Positions 17,839 through 27,326 of a stretch of DNA of 64,000 bases are shown piece after piece. Made by a program: the position numbers and the translations under genes. Source of the stretch: PHAA01 sp964494735. GTDB lineage: Bacteria > Bacillota > Syntrophomonadia > Syntrophomonadales > Syntrophomonadaceae. The notes under the pieces are model-generated. The model did not search any database, was not told the origin of the DNA, and worked only from the letters and a program-made list of their open reading frames with translations. The stretch covers positions 1 to 64,000 of the forward strand of contig CAZBSD010000003.1 of the NCBI GenBank assembly GCA_964494735.1, written 5' to 3'. Every line of letters begins with the position of its first letter. Positions within the stretch are counted from its first letter, which is position 1.

Positions 17839-19152
17839 ATGAAATATACGCCTAACCCGGCCCCGGTAGTGGAGGGCATGCTCAACACCCTGGGTCTACA
17901 TAACCTGGAAGATCTGTTCGCCGATATAAAACCTGAACTGCATCTCCAGCGGGAGCTAAATATACCGGTGGGGACCGGCGAGATGGAGACCCGTACCCAC
18001 CTTAAAAACCTGGCCGCCCGCAACCTCAGTACCGAGGACTATCCCTGTTTCCTGGGGGCCGGGGCCTATGACCATTACATTCCGGCCGCTTTGGAACAGC
18101 TGCTGCTGCGTTCCGAGTTCTATACCGCCTATACCCCCTACCAGCCCGAGATGAGCCAAGGCATCCTGCAGTCCATCTTCGAGTACCAGACCATGATCTG
18201 CAAACTGACCGGCCTGGATGTCTCCAATGCCTCTCTCTACGACGGCGGCAGCGCCCTGGCCGAAGCCTGCAACCTGGCCTGTGTCAGCAGCAAGAACCGT
18301 CGCAAGGTAGTCATCCCGGATACCGTCCATCCCGAATACCTGGAGATACTGAAGGCCTACTCGCTGTCCGGCCACCTGGAAGTAGTCCTGGTACCCAGCC
18401 GCGACGGGGCAGTGGATGGGGAGGCGATGGTGGCGGCCATCAATGACCAGACCGCCTGTGCCGTCATCCAGCAGCCTAATTTCTATGGGATACTGGAGGA
18501 CGCCGCACCTATCGAGCAAGCCGTCCATAAACAAAAGGGGCTGTTCATCATGGCGGTGGAGCCCATCTCCCTGGCACTGCTGAAGTCCCCGTCCGAATGG
18601 GGCGCCGACATGGCGGTGGGCGAAGGCCAGCCGCTGGGCATGAGCCTGAGCTTCGGCGGTCCCTACCTTGGCTTCATGGCCGCCAAAAAATCCCTGATGC
18701 GCAAGATACCCGGACGTATAGTGGGACAAACCACCGATCTGGATGGAAGAAGGGCGTTCGTCCTCACCCTACAGGCCCGCGAGCAGCATATCCGGCGGGA
18801 ACAAGCCGCCTCCAATATCTGCTCCAACCAGGCCTTGTGTGCCCTGGCCGCCAACATGTATCTGACTTTTGTGGGGGACCAGGGCCTCAAGGACATCGCC
18901 CAACGGTGTCACCACCTGGCTGTATATGCCCGCCAGGAGTTTGAAAAAATAGGCCTGCCCCTAAAATACGACCAGCCTTTCTTCAACGAGTTTGCGCTGC
19001 AGGTAAATGATCCGGCCGCGGCCAACCGCCGACTGCTGGAAAACGGCATTCTGGGCGGTTATGAGCTTGACGGAGCCCTCTTGCTGGCATTCACCGAGAA
19101 GCGTACCCAAGCCGAAATCGACAAGCTGGTTGCCGTGTTGGGAGGTAAGTAA
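17839..19152 (+). CDS. gcvPA: Glycine dehydrogenase (decarboxylating) subunit 1
   Basis: The 437-residue alpha half of the split P protein, as in Firmicutes. Family marks: MKYTPN-type start, FLGAGAYDHYIPAALEQLL, TPYQPEMSQGILQSIFEYQTMI, and GQPLGMSLSFGGPYLGFMA. It carries no PLP lysine, which sits in subunit 2. One base separates its stop from gcvPB. Catalyses glycine decarboxylation with H protein as acceptor. Confidence 0.96.
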   Translation: MKYTPNPAPVVEGMLNTLGLHNLEDLFADIKPELHLQRELNIPVGTGEMETRTHLKNLAARNLSTEDYPCFLGAGAYDHYIPAALEQLLLRSEFYTAYTPYQPEMSQGILQSIFEYQTMICKLTGLDVSNASLYDGGSALAEACNLACVSSKNRRKVVIPDTVHPEYLEILKAYSLSGHLEVVLVPSRDGAVDGEAMVAAINDQTACAVIQQPNFYGILEDAAPIEQAVHKQKGLFIMAVEPISLALLKSPSEWGADMAVGEGQPLGMSLSFGGPYLGFMAAKKSLMRKIPGRIVGQTTDLDGRRAFVLTLQAREQHIRREQAASNICSNQALCALAANMYLTFVGDQGLKDIAQRCHHLAVYARQEFEKIGLPLKYDQPFFNEFALQVNDPAAANRRLLENGILGGYELDGALLLAFTEKRTQAEIDKLVAVLGGK

Positions 19153-19153
19153 A

Positions 19154-20605
19154 ATGAACAAATTGATATTCGAAAAACACGTGGCCGGTGCCAATCCCTT
19201 CTCCCTTCCGGATAGCGAAATCAAAGCTGCCGACATCCAAACCCATATTCCCGCCCATTTCCGGCGCGGGGAGCAAACAGCTCTGCCGGAAGTAAGTGAA
19301 GTAGAAGCGGTGCGTCACTTTACCGAGCTGTCGACCCGGGCTTACGGAGTTGACACCGGTTTTTACCCGCTGGGTTCCTGCACTATGAAATATAATCCCA
19401 AGATCAATGAATGGGCAGCACGGCTGCCGGGATTGGCGGGAGTTCATCCTTACCAGCCGCCAGACACCGTACAGGGGGCCCTGCAGCTGTATTACGAGAT
19501 GCAGGTGATGCTGGCCGAGATCACCGGCATGGACAGTTTCACCCTGCAGCCGGCGGCCGGAGCCCATGGCGAGATGGTGGGGGTGATGATAATGAAAGCC
19601 TACCATCAGCACCGCCAGGACTATAAACGCACCAAGATGATGGTGCCCGATTCAGCCCACGGGACCAACCCGGCCACGGCCAATGTGATCGGTTACGAGG
19701 TCATAGAGGTCAAGTCCAACTCTCGTGGGTTGGTGGACCTGGACGACCTGCACAGCAAGATGAGCAATGAAGTGGCCGGCCTGATGCTGACCAATCCCAA
19801 TACCTTGGGACTGTTTGAAGAAGACATTGAGGAGATCGCCGCTATCGTCCACGGAGGCGGGGGCCTGCTCTATTATGACGGGGCTAATCTTAACGGCATC
19901 ATGGGGGTAGCCCGTCCTGGTGATATGGGCTTCGACGTGGTCCATGTCAATCTCCACAAGACCTTTGGCACGCCCCATGGCGGAGGCGGACCAGGTTCGG
20001 GGCCGGTGGGGGTCAAGGCCCAGTTGGCCGATTTTCTGCCCCATCCGCTGGCAGTCCGGCAAGGTGACACCTACTATTTCGATTACGACCGCCCCTTGTC
20101 TATCGGCAAGGTCAAGAATTTCTACGGCAATTTCTCGGTCATCGTGAAGGCCTATACCTATATCAAGTCGCTGGGCGGAGCCGGACTCAAGCAGGCTTGT
20201 CAACACGCGGTGTTGAACGCCAATTACCTGCGCTGCCAACTGCGGGATGATTACCATATCCCCCAGAACCGGCTGTGCAAGCATGAATTCGTGGCCACCT
20301 CCAGGAACCAGGCCAGCCAAGGGGTGACCACCCTGGACATCGCCAAACGGCTGATAGACTATGGTTATCACCCCCCGACGGTTTACTTCCCCCTCATCGT
20401 CCATGAAGCCATCATGATCGAACCTACTGAAACAGAGTCCCAGCAACGGCTGGACGATTTCATCCGGACTATGAAGGTCATCGCCCGGGAAGCCGCAGAT
20501 CTGCCGGAGCTGGTCATCAACGCGCCCCATGACGCCGCCATCAAGAGGGTGGATGAGGTGACCGCCGCCCGCAAGCCCATATTGAAATGGGAGGCCTCTG
20601 AGTAA
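19154..20605 (+). CDS. gcvPB: Glycine dehydrogenase (decarboxylating) subunit 2
   Basis: The 483-residue beta half of the P protein with the PLP lysine in VVHVNLHKTFGTPHGGGGPGSGP. Also GSCTMKYNPKINE and QPAAGAHGEMVG. The start is ATG 19154, one base after gcvPA; the frame is open upstream but that part only shadows gcvPA. Directly abuts lpd. Confidence 0.96.
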   Translation: MNKLIFEKHVAGANPFSLPDSEIKAADIQTHIPAHFRRGEQTALPEVSEVEAVRHFTELSTRAYGVDTGFYPLGSCTMKYNPKINEWAARLPGLAGVHPYQPPDTVQGALQLYYEMQVMLAEITGMDSFTLQPAAGAHGEMVGVMIMKAYHQHRQDYKRTKMMVPDSAHGTNPATANVIGYEVIEVKSNSRGLVDLDDLHSKMSNEVAGLMLTNPNTLGLFEEDIEEIAAIVHGGGGLLYYDGANLNGIMGVARPGDMGFDVVHVNLHKTFGTPHGGGGPGSGPVGVKAQLADFLPHPLAVRQGDTYYFDYDRPLSIGKVKNFYGNFSVIVKAYTYIKSLGGAGLKQACQHAVLNANYLRCQLRDDYHIPQNRLCKHEFVATSRNQASQGVTTLDIAKRLIDYGYHPPTVYFPLIVHEAIMIEPTETESQQRLDDFIRTMKVIAREAADLPELVINAPHDAAIKRVDEVTAARKPILKWEASE

Positions 20606-21997
20606 ATGAAAGACCTGATTATAATCGGAGGGGGCCCGGGAGGATATGTAGCCGCCATCCGGGCCCGCCAATTGGGTCTGAGTGTGATCCTGATTGAGAA
20701 GGACTCTTATGGCGGAACCTGCCTCAACCGCGGCTGCATCCCCACCAAAGCATATCACCAGAACGCGGTCATGCTGCGCAATATCATATCCAGCCCGGAA
20801 TTCAATATTCAAGTCAAGGGCGTTTCCTTTGACATGGCTGGTGCCCTGCGGCGCAAGAACGAGGTAGTCCACAAACTGGTGTCCGGGGTCGAGAAGCTGT
20901 TAAAGGAGAATGGGGTGGTGATGATAAAGGGCACCGCCGCCCTGTTGGACAGGAACACGGTGCTGGTTGGCGGTCAGGAGTTCCAGGCCCGCCACCTTCT
21001 GATAGCTACCGGTTCCATCCCCACTTCCCTGCCCATCCCCGGCAGCGATTTGGCGGGAGTGATCAACAGTGATCAACTGCTGGATCTAGCTGAGGTGCCC
21101 AAGCGCCTGGCCATCATCGGCGGGGGCGTAGTAGGCCTGGAGTTTGCATGTATATTCAGCTCTTTCGGCAGCCGGGTGACGGTATTCGAATACCTGCCCG
21201 ATCTCCTGTCCGGCATGGACCGCGAGTTGGGGAAAAGGCTGCGGGTCTTCCTAAAGAAACAAAAGATAATCGTCCATACCGGGGCAGCGGTGGAAATGAT
21301 AGAGCCAACCGCGGAAGCTGAGCCGGGACTGGAGGTCACCGCCGCCGGCAGGGCAGGCCTGGTCAAGACCCAGGCTGACACTATCCTCTTGGCGGCCGGC
21401 CGGCAGGCATACACTGATGGCCTGGATCTCGAAAGGCTGGGTATCATCACCGATAACCGGGGTTTCATAATGGTCGATGAGCAATTCCGAACCAGCCTGG
21501 AAGGCGTCTATGCTATCGGCGATGTTATCGGCGGGGCCATGCTGGCCCACGTGGCCTCGGAAGAAGGCATAACCGCGGTGGAAAACATGGCCGGCCGGGA
21601 ATCCAGGGTCCACGGCCACGCAGTCCCCGCCTGCGTCTTTACCATGCCCGAGATCGCCAGCGTGGGGTGGAGCGAAGAGGCCGCCATATCAAAAGGCATT
21701 CCGGTCCGCGCCGGCAAGTTCCAGTTTGCCGCCAACGGCAAAGCCATGACCATGGGAGAAACCGACGGCATGGTCAAGGTGTTGGCCGACTCGCAGGATA
21801 CCATCATCGGCATGCATATCATCGGCCCTCATGCCAGTGACCTGATAATGGAAGGGACCGTGCTGGTCAAGAACCGCATGAAGATCGATGACCTGATCGG
21901 TACCATTCACCCTCATCCCACCCTTAGTGAAGCGATCATGGAAGCAGTTCTGGACATTAAAGGCCAGGCTCTCCACCTGGCTCCGCCGCGGAAATAA
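20606..21997 (+). CDS. lpd: Dihydrolipoyl dehydrogenase (L protein)
   Basis: A 463-residue flavoprotein disulfide reductase that reoxidises dihydrolipoyl H protein with NAD. It shows FAD motif GGGPGGYVAAIRARQ, redox disulfide GGTCLNRGCIPTK, NAD motif IGGGVVGLEFA, YAIGDVIGG, and catalytic HPHPTLSEA near the end. Starts at the base after the gcvPB stop. As it lies in the gcv operon its main partner is GcvH. Confidence 0.96.
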   Translation: MKDLIIIGGGPGGYVAAIRARQLGLSVILIEKDSYGGTCLNRGCIPTKAYHQNAVMLRNIISSPEFNIQVKGVSFDMAGALRRKNEVVHKLVSGVEKLLKENGVVMIKGTAALLDRNTVLVGGQEFQARHLLIATGSIPTSLPIPGSDLAGVINSDQLLDLAEVPKRLAIIGGGVVGLEFACIFSSFGSRVTVFEYLPDLLSGMDRELGKRLRVFLKKQKIIVHTGAAVEMIEPTAEAEPGLEVTAAGRAGLVKTQADTILLAAGRQAYTDGLDLERLGIITDNRGFIMVDEQFRTSLEGVYAIGDVIGGAMLAHVASEEGITAVENMAGRESRVHGHAVPACVFTMPEIASVGWSEEAAISKGIPVRAGKFQFAANGKAMTMGETDGMVKVLADSQDTIIGMHIIGPHASDLIMEGTVLVKNRMKIDDLIGTIHPHPTLSEAIMEAVLDIKGQALHLAPPRK

Positions 21998-22069
21998 TGT
22001 CCGCGCCAGGTCGGCTTTTAACAGGCAGCTCCATTTTACGCATTGATTTTCGGAGGTACATATAGGTCG

Positions 22070-23053
22070 ATGATAGAGGTGAAGAATCCGGCCACCGATC
22101 CCTATTTCAACATGGCCCTGGAAGAATACCTGGTCAAGCATCTGGACGGCCAGGACATCTTCATGCTCTGGCAGAACCAGCCGGCGGTCATCGTGGGCCG
22201 CAACCAGAACACCATCGAAGAGATAAACCCCGCCTATGTGAGTGAGAAAGGGATTAGGGTGGTGCGCCGCCTTTCCGGAGGCGGAGCGGTATACCACGAC
22301 CAGGGAAACCTGAACTTCACCTTCGTGTTGAACAACCCCCAGGACTTTGCCAATTTTGAGAAATTCACCCGTCCGGTGATCAAAGCTTTAAACCGGCTGG
22401 GAATAGCGGCCCAAAACAACGGCCGCAACGATATTACTATCGGGGGCCGCAAATTCTCAGGCAATGCCCAATTCAAACACCGAGATCGGTTGCTCCACCA
22501 CGGAACCATCCTTTTCGACACCGATATCGGGGAAATGGTGCAGGCCCTCAACCCCAGCGGGACCAAGATATCATCCAAAGGCATCAAATCGGTGCGCAGC
22601 CGGGTCACCAACATTACTGAACACCTGTCCAGCCCGATGTCCATAGGGGAATTCAAACAGCTGCTGACCGAAGAGGTCTTCCGGGAAGAAGGCGCGCCAG
22701 AGTGCTATGTTCTGGACACGCAAGATATGACTATTTTGAATGGGCTGCGGGATAACAAATACGCCGCCTGGGATTGGAACTACGGCGCCTCGCCTGCCTT
22801 CAATGCCCGGAAAACAGTTTCTTTCGAATGGGGTCAGGTGGATGTGCGCCTGGAAATCAAACGGGGCATCATCATCGCCTGTCGCGTCTATGGGGATTAC
22901 TTTGCCAAGGCCGAGATGACAGAACTGGAAAGCCAACTGGTGGGCAGCCCATACCGGAAAGATGCGGTCCGCAGTCGTTTGGAGACCATCGGACTGGACC
23001 AATACCTGCCCCAGATATCCATGGATGAATTCATGAATCTGCTGTTGGATTGA
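22070..23053 (+). CDS. lplA: Lipoate-protein ligase A
   Basis: A 327-residue ligase that attaches lipoate, through lipoyl-AMP, to the lysine of H protein. Marks: NPATDPYFNMALEEYL, VGRNQNTIEEIN, RRLSGGGAVYHDQGNLNFTF (the RRxxGGGxVxHD motif), and GRKFSGNAQ with the catalytic lysine region. The C-terminal accessory domain is present. ATG 22070 is the family start though its GGAGG is 13 bases away. It completes the glycine cleavage operon. Confidence 0.93.
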   Translation: MIEVKNPATDPYFNMALEEYLVKHLDGQDIFMLWQNQPAVIVGRNQNTIEEINPAYVSEKGIRVVRRLSGGGAVYHDQGNLNFTFVLNNPQDFANFEKFTRPVIKALNRLGIAAQNNGRNDITIGGRKFSGNAQFKHRDRLLHHGTILFDTDIGEMVQALNPSGTKISSKGIKSVRSRVTNITEHLSSPMSIGEFKQLLTEEVFREEGAPECYVLDTQDMTILNGLRDNKYAAWDWNYGASPAFNARKTVSFEWGQVDVRLEIKRGIIIACRVYGDYFAKAEMTELESQLVGSPYRKDAVRSRLETIGLDQYLPQISMDEFMNLLLD

Positions 23054-23089
23054 CGGCTGGCCAATGACTCGGTTCATTGGGGAGAAACC

Positions 23090-23995
23090 ATGAACATGAA
23101 AATACAACACCTGCAAGGCAACACCTACGCCATCGAAACCGATCTGGCTTCAGTCGGGCTTTATGGGTTCGAGGACCGCGGCTGCCTGCTGATCGACAGC
23201 GGCGCCAGCAGCCGGCAAGGCCAACAGATCTTAAAGGGACTGGATGAGCGGGGCTGGACTGTCTGCGCCATCATCAATACCCATAGTCATGCCGATCATA
23301 CCGGCGGCAACCGCTGCCTGCAGGAAAACACCGGCTGTCCCATCTATGCTTCGGCCATCGAGGCCGCCTTCATCGAGCATCCCCTATTGACGCCATACAC
23401 CCTGTACGGAGGCTTCCCCCCTAAAGTACTGCAGGGCAAATTCTTCATGCCCCAGCCATCGCCGGTGACCGGATGCGTGGCGGCGGGAAAATGGCACTTT
23501 AAAGGTCAAGAATTCGATATACTGGACCTGGCTGGTCATACCCTTGGCCATATTGGTATACGCACCCCTGATGAAGTTATCTTTGCCGGCGATAGTCTGA
23601 TTGCCCCGGAAGTCTTGGAGGAGAATCCTTTTCTCTACCTGGCTGATCCCGCCCGGCAATTGGCCACCCTGGAGAAGTTCAGCGCTGATACCTGGCCCTC
23701 GCTCTACCTGGCTCACGGGGGAATGCAGGAAAATGTCTCTGCGGCGATTGGGGCTAATCGGGCCATATTGGTGCATATCCTGGACCTTTTGATGGACATC
23801 GTCCGGCAGCCGCACAGCCTGGAGGAGATTGTGGCGGCCATAACGGACCGCCAGAGACTGGAGCTCAACCGCAACCACTATTTCCGGTTGACCGGCAGTG
23901 TCGCTTCCTTCCTGGCCTACCTGTGCAACCAGGGACAGATCAAACTCTTCACAGAAAAAACCCGCCTTCTCTATCGCCGCCAGCAGACGGGATAA
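23090..23995 (+). CDS. Metallo-beta-lactamase-fold hydrolase
   Basis: A 301-residue MBL-fold protein with the metal motif NTHSHADHTGGN near residue 64, GHTLGHIGI near 148 and FAGDSLIAPE near 167, followed by a helical C-terminal domain of about 80 residues with a winged-helix look. It resembles the hydroxyacylglutathione hydrolase/MBL group; the substrate cannot be told. Last gene of the plus-strand run after lplA; ends four bases from the convergent etfA. Confidence 0.85.
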   Translation: MNMKIQHLQGNTYAIETDLASVGLYGFEDRGCLLIDSGASSRQGQQILKGLDERGWTVCAIINTHSHADHTGGNRCLQENTGCPIYASAIEAAFIEHPLLTPYTLYGGFPPKVLQGKFFMPQPSPVTGCVAAGKWHFKGQEFDILDLAGHTLGHIGIRTPDEVIFAGDSLIAPEVLEENPFLYLADPARQLATLEKFSADTWPSLYLAHGGMQENVSAAIGANRAILVHILDLLMDIVRQPHSLEEIVAAITDRQRLELNRNHYFRLTGSVASFLAYLCNQGQIKLFTEKTRLLYRRQQTG

Positions 23996-23998
23996 GCA

Positions 23999-24931
23999 TT
24001 ATCCCAGCACCTTGCTCATCTCGCTCAATACCTGCTTGGCATCAGCTACCATAGCGTAATCAGCCATTTGCAGCATGTAGGCATTTTCATCACTGTTGAC
24101 CGCCACGATGGTAGCAGCGTCCCGGATCCCCACCGTAAACTGGACCTGCCCTGATATGCCTAAGATTATGGCCAGCTGGGGTTTGCACTTCTTGCCGGAC
24201 AAACCAATGATCCTGTCTTCTGGCAGCCATTTCTTATCAGTCGCCACGGGTTTAGAGCAGGCTATTTCCCCACCTAGGGCTTTGGCTATGTTCTCAGTTA
24301 TGGCCAGGTCTTCTTTTTCCACTCCCTGGCCCACTATCACCAGGACTTCAGCCGCCTGAATATCTACTACATCACCAGCTTTGCTACGGGTCTCCACGAG
24401 TTTTACCGATGGGGTTACGGATCCGATTGACAGAGGATTGACTTTGCCGCCATCTTGAGCCGCAGCGGCTTCAAAGGAACGGGCCGCTATGGCAATGACC
24501 GCTTTCTCAGTCTCGATCTGCTGGGTGGCGATGGTGGCTCCGCCTAAAGCATTGCGGGTGCACTGGACCTTGCCGCCCTTGACCTGGATACCACTCACGT
24601 CGGTGAGAGTTCCGGCCCCCAGTTTTTGTGCCAATCTACCGGCTAACTCTTTACCTCTCCGGTTGGAGGCCAGCAGGATTATGGATGCATCCAACTGTTT
24701 GGCTGCCAGATGTAAAGCTGAGGCTACTGCGGCGGTATCTGCCAACAGAAGGGTACTATCATTTACCTGGTATACTTCGGCACCTTTACTGGCTAACTCT
24801 GAACCCAGGGCATCGTTATTAAGAACTAATGCGTTTACTGCCACCCCGGTGTCTTTAGCGATGAGCCGGGCTGCGGTCAGCAGTTCATAAGCCAGTTTGT
24901 CTTTTTCACTGTATACAAGTATGCTTGCCAT
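23999..24931 (-). CDS. etfA: Electron transfer flavoprotein alpha subunit (FixB type)
   Basis: A 310-residue ETF alpha subunit. The C-terminal FAD site is visible as GLSGKKCKPQLAIILGISGQVQFTVGI, with LGGEIACSKPVATDKKWLP before it. The N-terminal domain is the alpha/beta ETF fold. Partner of EtfB five bases upstream, and last gene of the acyl-CoA dehydrogenase operon. It accepts electrons from the dehydrogenases and passes them to FixC/FixX encoded just upstream. Confidence 0.95.
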   Translation of the reverse strand: MASILVYSEKDKLAYELLTAARLIAKDTGVAVNALVLNNDALGSELASKGAEVYQVNDSTLLLADTAAVASALHLAAKQLDASIILLASNRRGKELAGRLAQKLGAGTLTDVSGIQVKGGKVQCTRNALGGATIATQQIETEKAVIAIAARSFEAAAAQDGGKVNPLSIGSVTPSVKLVETRSKAGDVVDIQAAEVLVIVGQGVEKEDLAITENIAKALGGEIACSKPVATDKKWLPEDRIIGLSGKKCKPQLAIILGISGQVQFTVGIRDAATIVAVNSDENAYMLQMADYAMVADAKQVLSEMSKVLG

Positions 24932-24936
24932 TTTCC

Positions 24937-25689
24937 TTACCTCCCCACAAAGCCTTCGGTCCGTAACGCTGCCACCAGATCATCGACGCTCTTGATCGCT
25001 AACCGTTTACGGGCATTTTCCGGCGCCAGGTTGCTGATAGTGCTGATGGATTTAGCACTTAACTCAACATCCAGATCGTCCAGTTTAAATATTTCCTTGG
25101 GCTTCTTACCGGCTTTAAGGATCTGGGTCACCGAAGGAATTCGGGGCTCATTGATGTCACCCATAACGGTAACCACCAGCGGCATTTGCACTTCCAGGAT
25201 CTCGTCGGCATCTTCCAGGGAGCGGGTAACTGTTGCGGTGTTATCATTTACTTCAATTTTGCTGGCACAGCCTACCTGGGGCAGGTTTAACAGTTCGGCC
25301 ACTCGTGGACCCACCTGGCCGGAATAGTTGTCCCCGCTGCCTTCACCGAAGATTATGATGCCTACATCCTCGATCTTCTTAATGAGTTTTGAGAGCAGGA
25401 CTGCACTCTGGGAACTTTCCAGATCGCTTAAATCATCATCCACAACCAAATAGGCTTCATCGGCTCCAGCCGCCAAGGCTTCCTTCATGGTCTCCTCAAC
25501 TTCTTCATTACCAACCGATGTTAAAATCACTTTTCCGCCCACGGCTTCTTTTAATTGCAGACCGGCTTCCAACGCATTCTTATCGATCAAGCCTAAGGTA
25601 AAGGGTACTCCGTCAAATGAAGGCTGCCGGTTTTTGATCCTTACCTGCTGCAGATCGGGTATCTGCTTCATGGCTACCACAATATTCAT
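24937..25689 (-). CDS. etfB: Electron transfer flavoprotein beta subunit (FixA type)
   Basis: A 250-residue ETF beta subunit: MNIVVAMKQIPD start, ALEAGLQLKEA, FGEGSGDNYSGQVGPRVAELL and a central TRSLEDADEILEVQMPLVVTV. Being encoded with FixC and FixX makes it a member of the FixABCX-type group, some of which bifurcate electrons from NADH between ferredoxin and quinone; whether this one does cannot be told from sequence alone. Located between fixX and etfA. Confidence 0.95.
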   Translation of the reverse strand: MNIVVAMKQIPDLQQVRIKNRQPSFDGVPFTLGLIDKNALEAGLQLKEAVGGKVILTSVGNEEVEETMKEALAAGADEAYLVVDDDLSDLESSQSAVLLSKLIKKIEDVGIIIFGEGSGDNYSGQVGPRVAELLNLPQVGCASKIEVNDNTATVTRSLEDADEILEVQMPLVVTVMGDINEPRIPSVTQILKAGKKPKEIFKLDDLDVELSAKSISTISNLAPENARKRLAIKSVDDLVAALRTEGFVGR

Positions 25690-25737
25690 GACTTAAACCT
25701 CCGTAATCAACTTAATGTTCCATATTGTCTACACATT

Positions 25738-26022
25738 TTATCCAAACCGAAACTGTACTCCGGCTCCGCCATTGGGATATCGCCATTCCAGCAGGTCGCT
25801 GCCGCAGGCAATGAGGCAGGTGCCGCATTCCAGACAGCCATCGATGCTGAATTCTACTTCACCTTCAGTATTTTCACTATATAGTCCCGCCGGGCAGACG
25901 ATGATGGCTTTCTTTAAGCGCTGGTCTTTTCCCATACCTGCTTTGATGGTTATATGGGGTTCTTTATCATGTTTGAATACATCCAGTCCCAGCTTGGCTT
26001 TTAAACTGATGGGGCTCTTCAT
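25738..26022 (-). CDS. fixX: FixX ferredoxin-like protein
   Basis: A 94-residue ferredoxin-like partner of FixC. IVCPAGLYS and CLECGTCLIAC give the cysteines of one [4Fe-4S] cluster; the order CP ... CxxCxxxC is that of FixX and of the C-terminal domain of ETF-ubiquinone oxidoreductase. ATG 26022 overlaps the fixC stop (ATGA), which decides the start over an upstream GTG at 26040. Confidence 0.93.
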   Translation of the reverse strand: MKSPISLKAKLGLDVFKHDKEPHITIKAGMGKDQRLKKAIIVCPAGLYSENTEGEVEFSIDGCLECGTCLIACGSDLLEWRYPNGGAGVQFRFG

Positions 26023-27314
26023 ATCTTCATCAACCTCCACATATCACGGCCCATACCCCATAATTCCCCGGCTTTGAGGTATTTTTTAACGGTAGGATAT
26101 ATCCTGGCTTTGGGTCCGGCGGGTATTTCATAAAGGTCGCGCATGACGTTCCCTGCCAATTGCGGGTAGACCGTGAACAGCCGGGGGTTTTCCATAGCAT
26201 GCAGTGATTCTTTGAAGTTTTCAAAATCCTTCATGACAAAACTGTCTTTTAGCATTTGTTCATACATAGATAGGGAGGCAGCGGAAAAATCGCCTTTTTC
26301 CTTGGCCTTGATAACGGTTTGCCCGGCCAGGTGCCCGGAGGCTAACGCATATTCCATACCCCTGACGGTTACCCCGATATTCATGGATAAACCGGCGGCA
26401 TCACCGGCGACCAATATGCCATTGCCAAAGAACCTGCCCAAGGCATGGTAGCCTCCTTCAGGAATGACATGGGCGGCATACTCGGCGGTCTCCCCGCCTT
26501 CGATCAGCCGGGCTACTTCCGGTCTTTGCTTGAAGTCTTCCAGCATCTTGGGGGCTTCGATTTTTACTCCTTCTTCGGTCAACGCATTGATGCCTACTAC
26601 TATCCCCAGACTGAGGCTTTCTTTATTGGTATACAGGAAGCCGCCCCCGAATTTACCCTTGGTAACGTCCCCCATGTATAACCGGGCTACACCTTCGTCA
26701 CCAATGAGATTGAACCTGGCTTCCAATGTCTCACGGGGTAATTCTATGATTTCTTTAAAGCCAACGGCAAAATTATGAGCGTTGAAGGGTTTTCTTAAGC
26801 CGGCTTTTTCGGCTACAAAGGAGAGCACTCCGTCGGCGGCGATAACTACATCGGCTCTCAGTTCTTCTCCACCAGCCCGAACCCCGACTACCGAGTTGTT
26901 TTCGAAAATGATGTCATCCACCCGGCTTTTGACAACTATCATGGCACCTTTGCGTTCAGCCTGTTTGCCCAACCATTTGTCAAATTTGCCCCGCAGGATG
27001 CTGTAACTCTGGTAGGGTTCAACTCCTAATTCACAGCCGTCATATCTTACCGTGACAGCCCGGCCGGTATCCATGACGCAGACTTCTTCATGGGCGATAT
27101 ATCTTTCCAGGGGGGCTTTCTTCCACAGGTCGGGGAACATCTCCCGGACCGGGTTAAGGTAGACCCGTCCTCCGGTTACGTTCTTGGACCCCGGGTATTC
27201 GCCCCGTTCCAGGACCAGTACCTCCAGCCCCGCCTGGGCCATGGTATATGCGGCCGCCAGGCCGGCTAAGCCGGCCCCGACCACTATCGCATCAAATTTC
27301 TCTTCTTCGCTCAT
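26019..27314 (-). CDS. fixC: FixC, ETF-quinone oxidoreductase-like flavoprotein
   Basis: A 431-residue FAD protein: GAGLAGLAAAYTMAQAGLEVLVLERGEYPGSKNVTGG at the N-terminus, a second nucleotide motif GILVAGDAAGLSMNIGVTVRGMEYA, and a hydrophobic helical insert typical of membrane-associated ETF-QO. With FixX it forms the split version of ETF-quinone oxidoreductase. It takes electrons from EtfAB to the menaquinone pool or a membrane Fe-S partner. Lies between an acyl-CoA dehydrogenase and fixX in one operon. Confidence 0.94.
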   Translation of the reverse strand: MSEEEKFDAIVVGAGLAGLAAAYTMAQAGLEVLVLERGEYPGSKNVTGGRVYLNPVREMFPDLWKKAPLERYIAHEEVCVMDTGRAVTVRYDGCELGVEPYQSYSILRGKFDKWLGKQAERKGAMIVVKSRVDDIIFENNSVVGVRAGGEELRADVVIAADGVLSFVAEKAGLRKPFNAHNFAVGFKEIIELPRETLEARFNLIGDEGVARLYMGDVTKGKFGGGFLYTNKESLSLGIVVGINALTEEGVKIEAPKMLEDFKQRPEVARLIEGGETAEYAAHVIPEGGYHALGRFFGNGILVAGDAAGLSMNIGVTVRGMEYALASGHLAGQTVIKAKEKGDFSAASLSMYEQMLKDSFVMKDFENFKESLHAMENPRLFTVYPQLAGNVMRDLYEIPAGPKARIYPTVKKYLKAGELWGMGRDMWRLMKI

Positions 27315-27326
27315 GGTGATGTCCTC

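Noticed and set aside
19652..20872. A 406-codon open frame on the minus strand
   Set aside because: Antisense to gcvPB and lpd, both certain genes; shadow of their codon bias.
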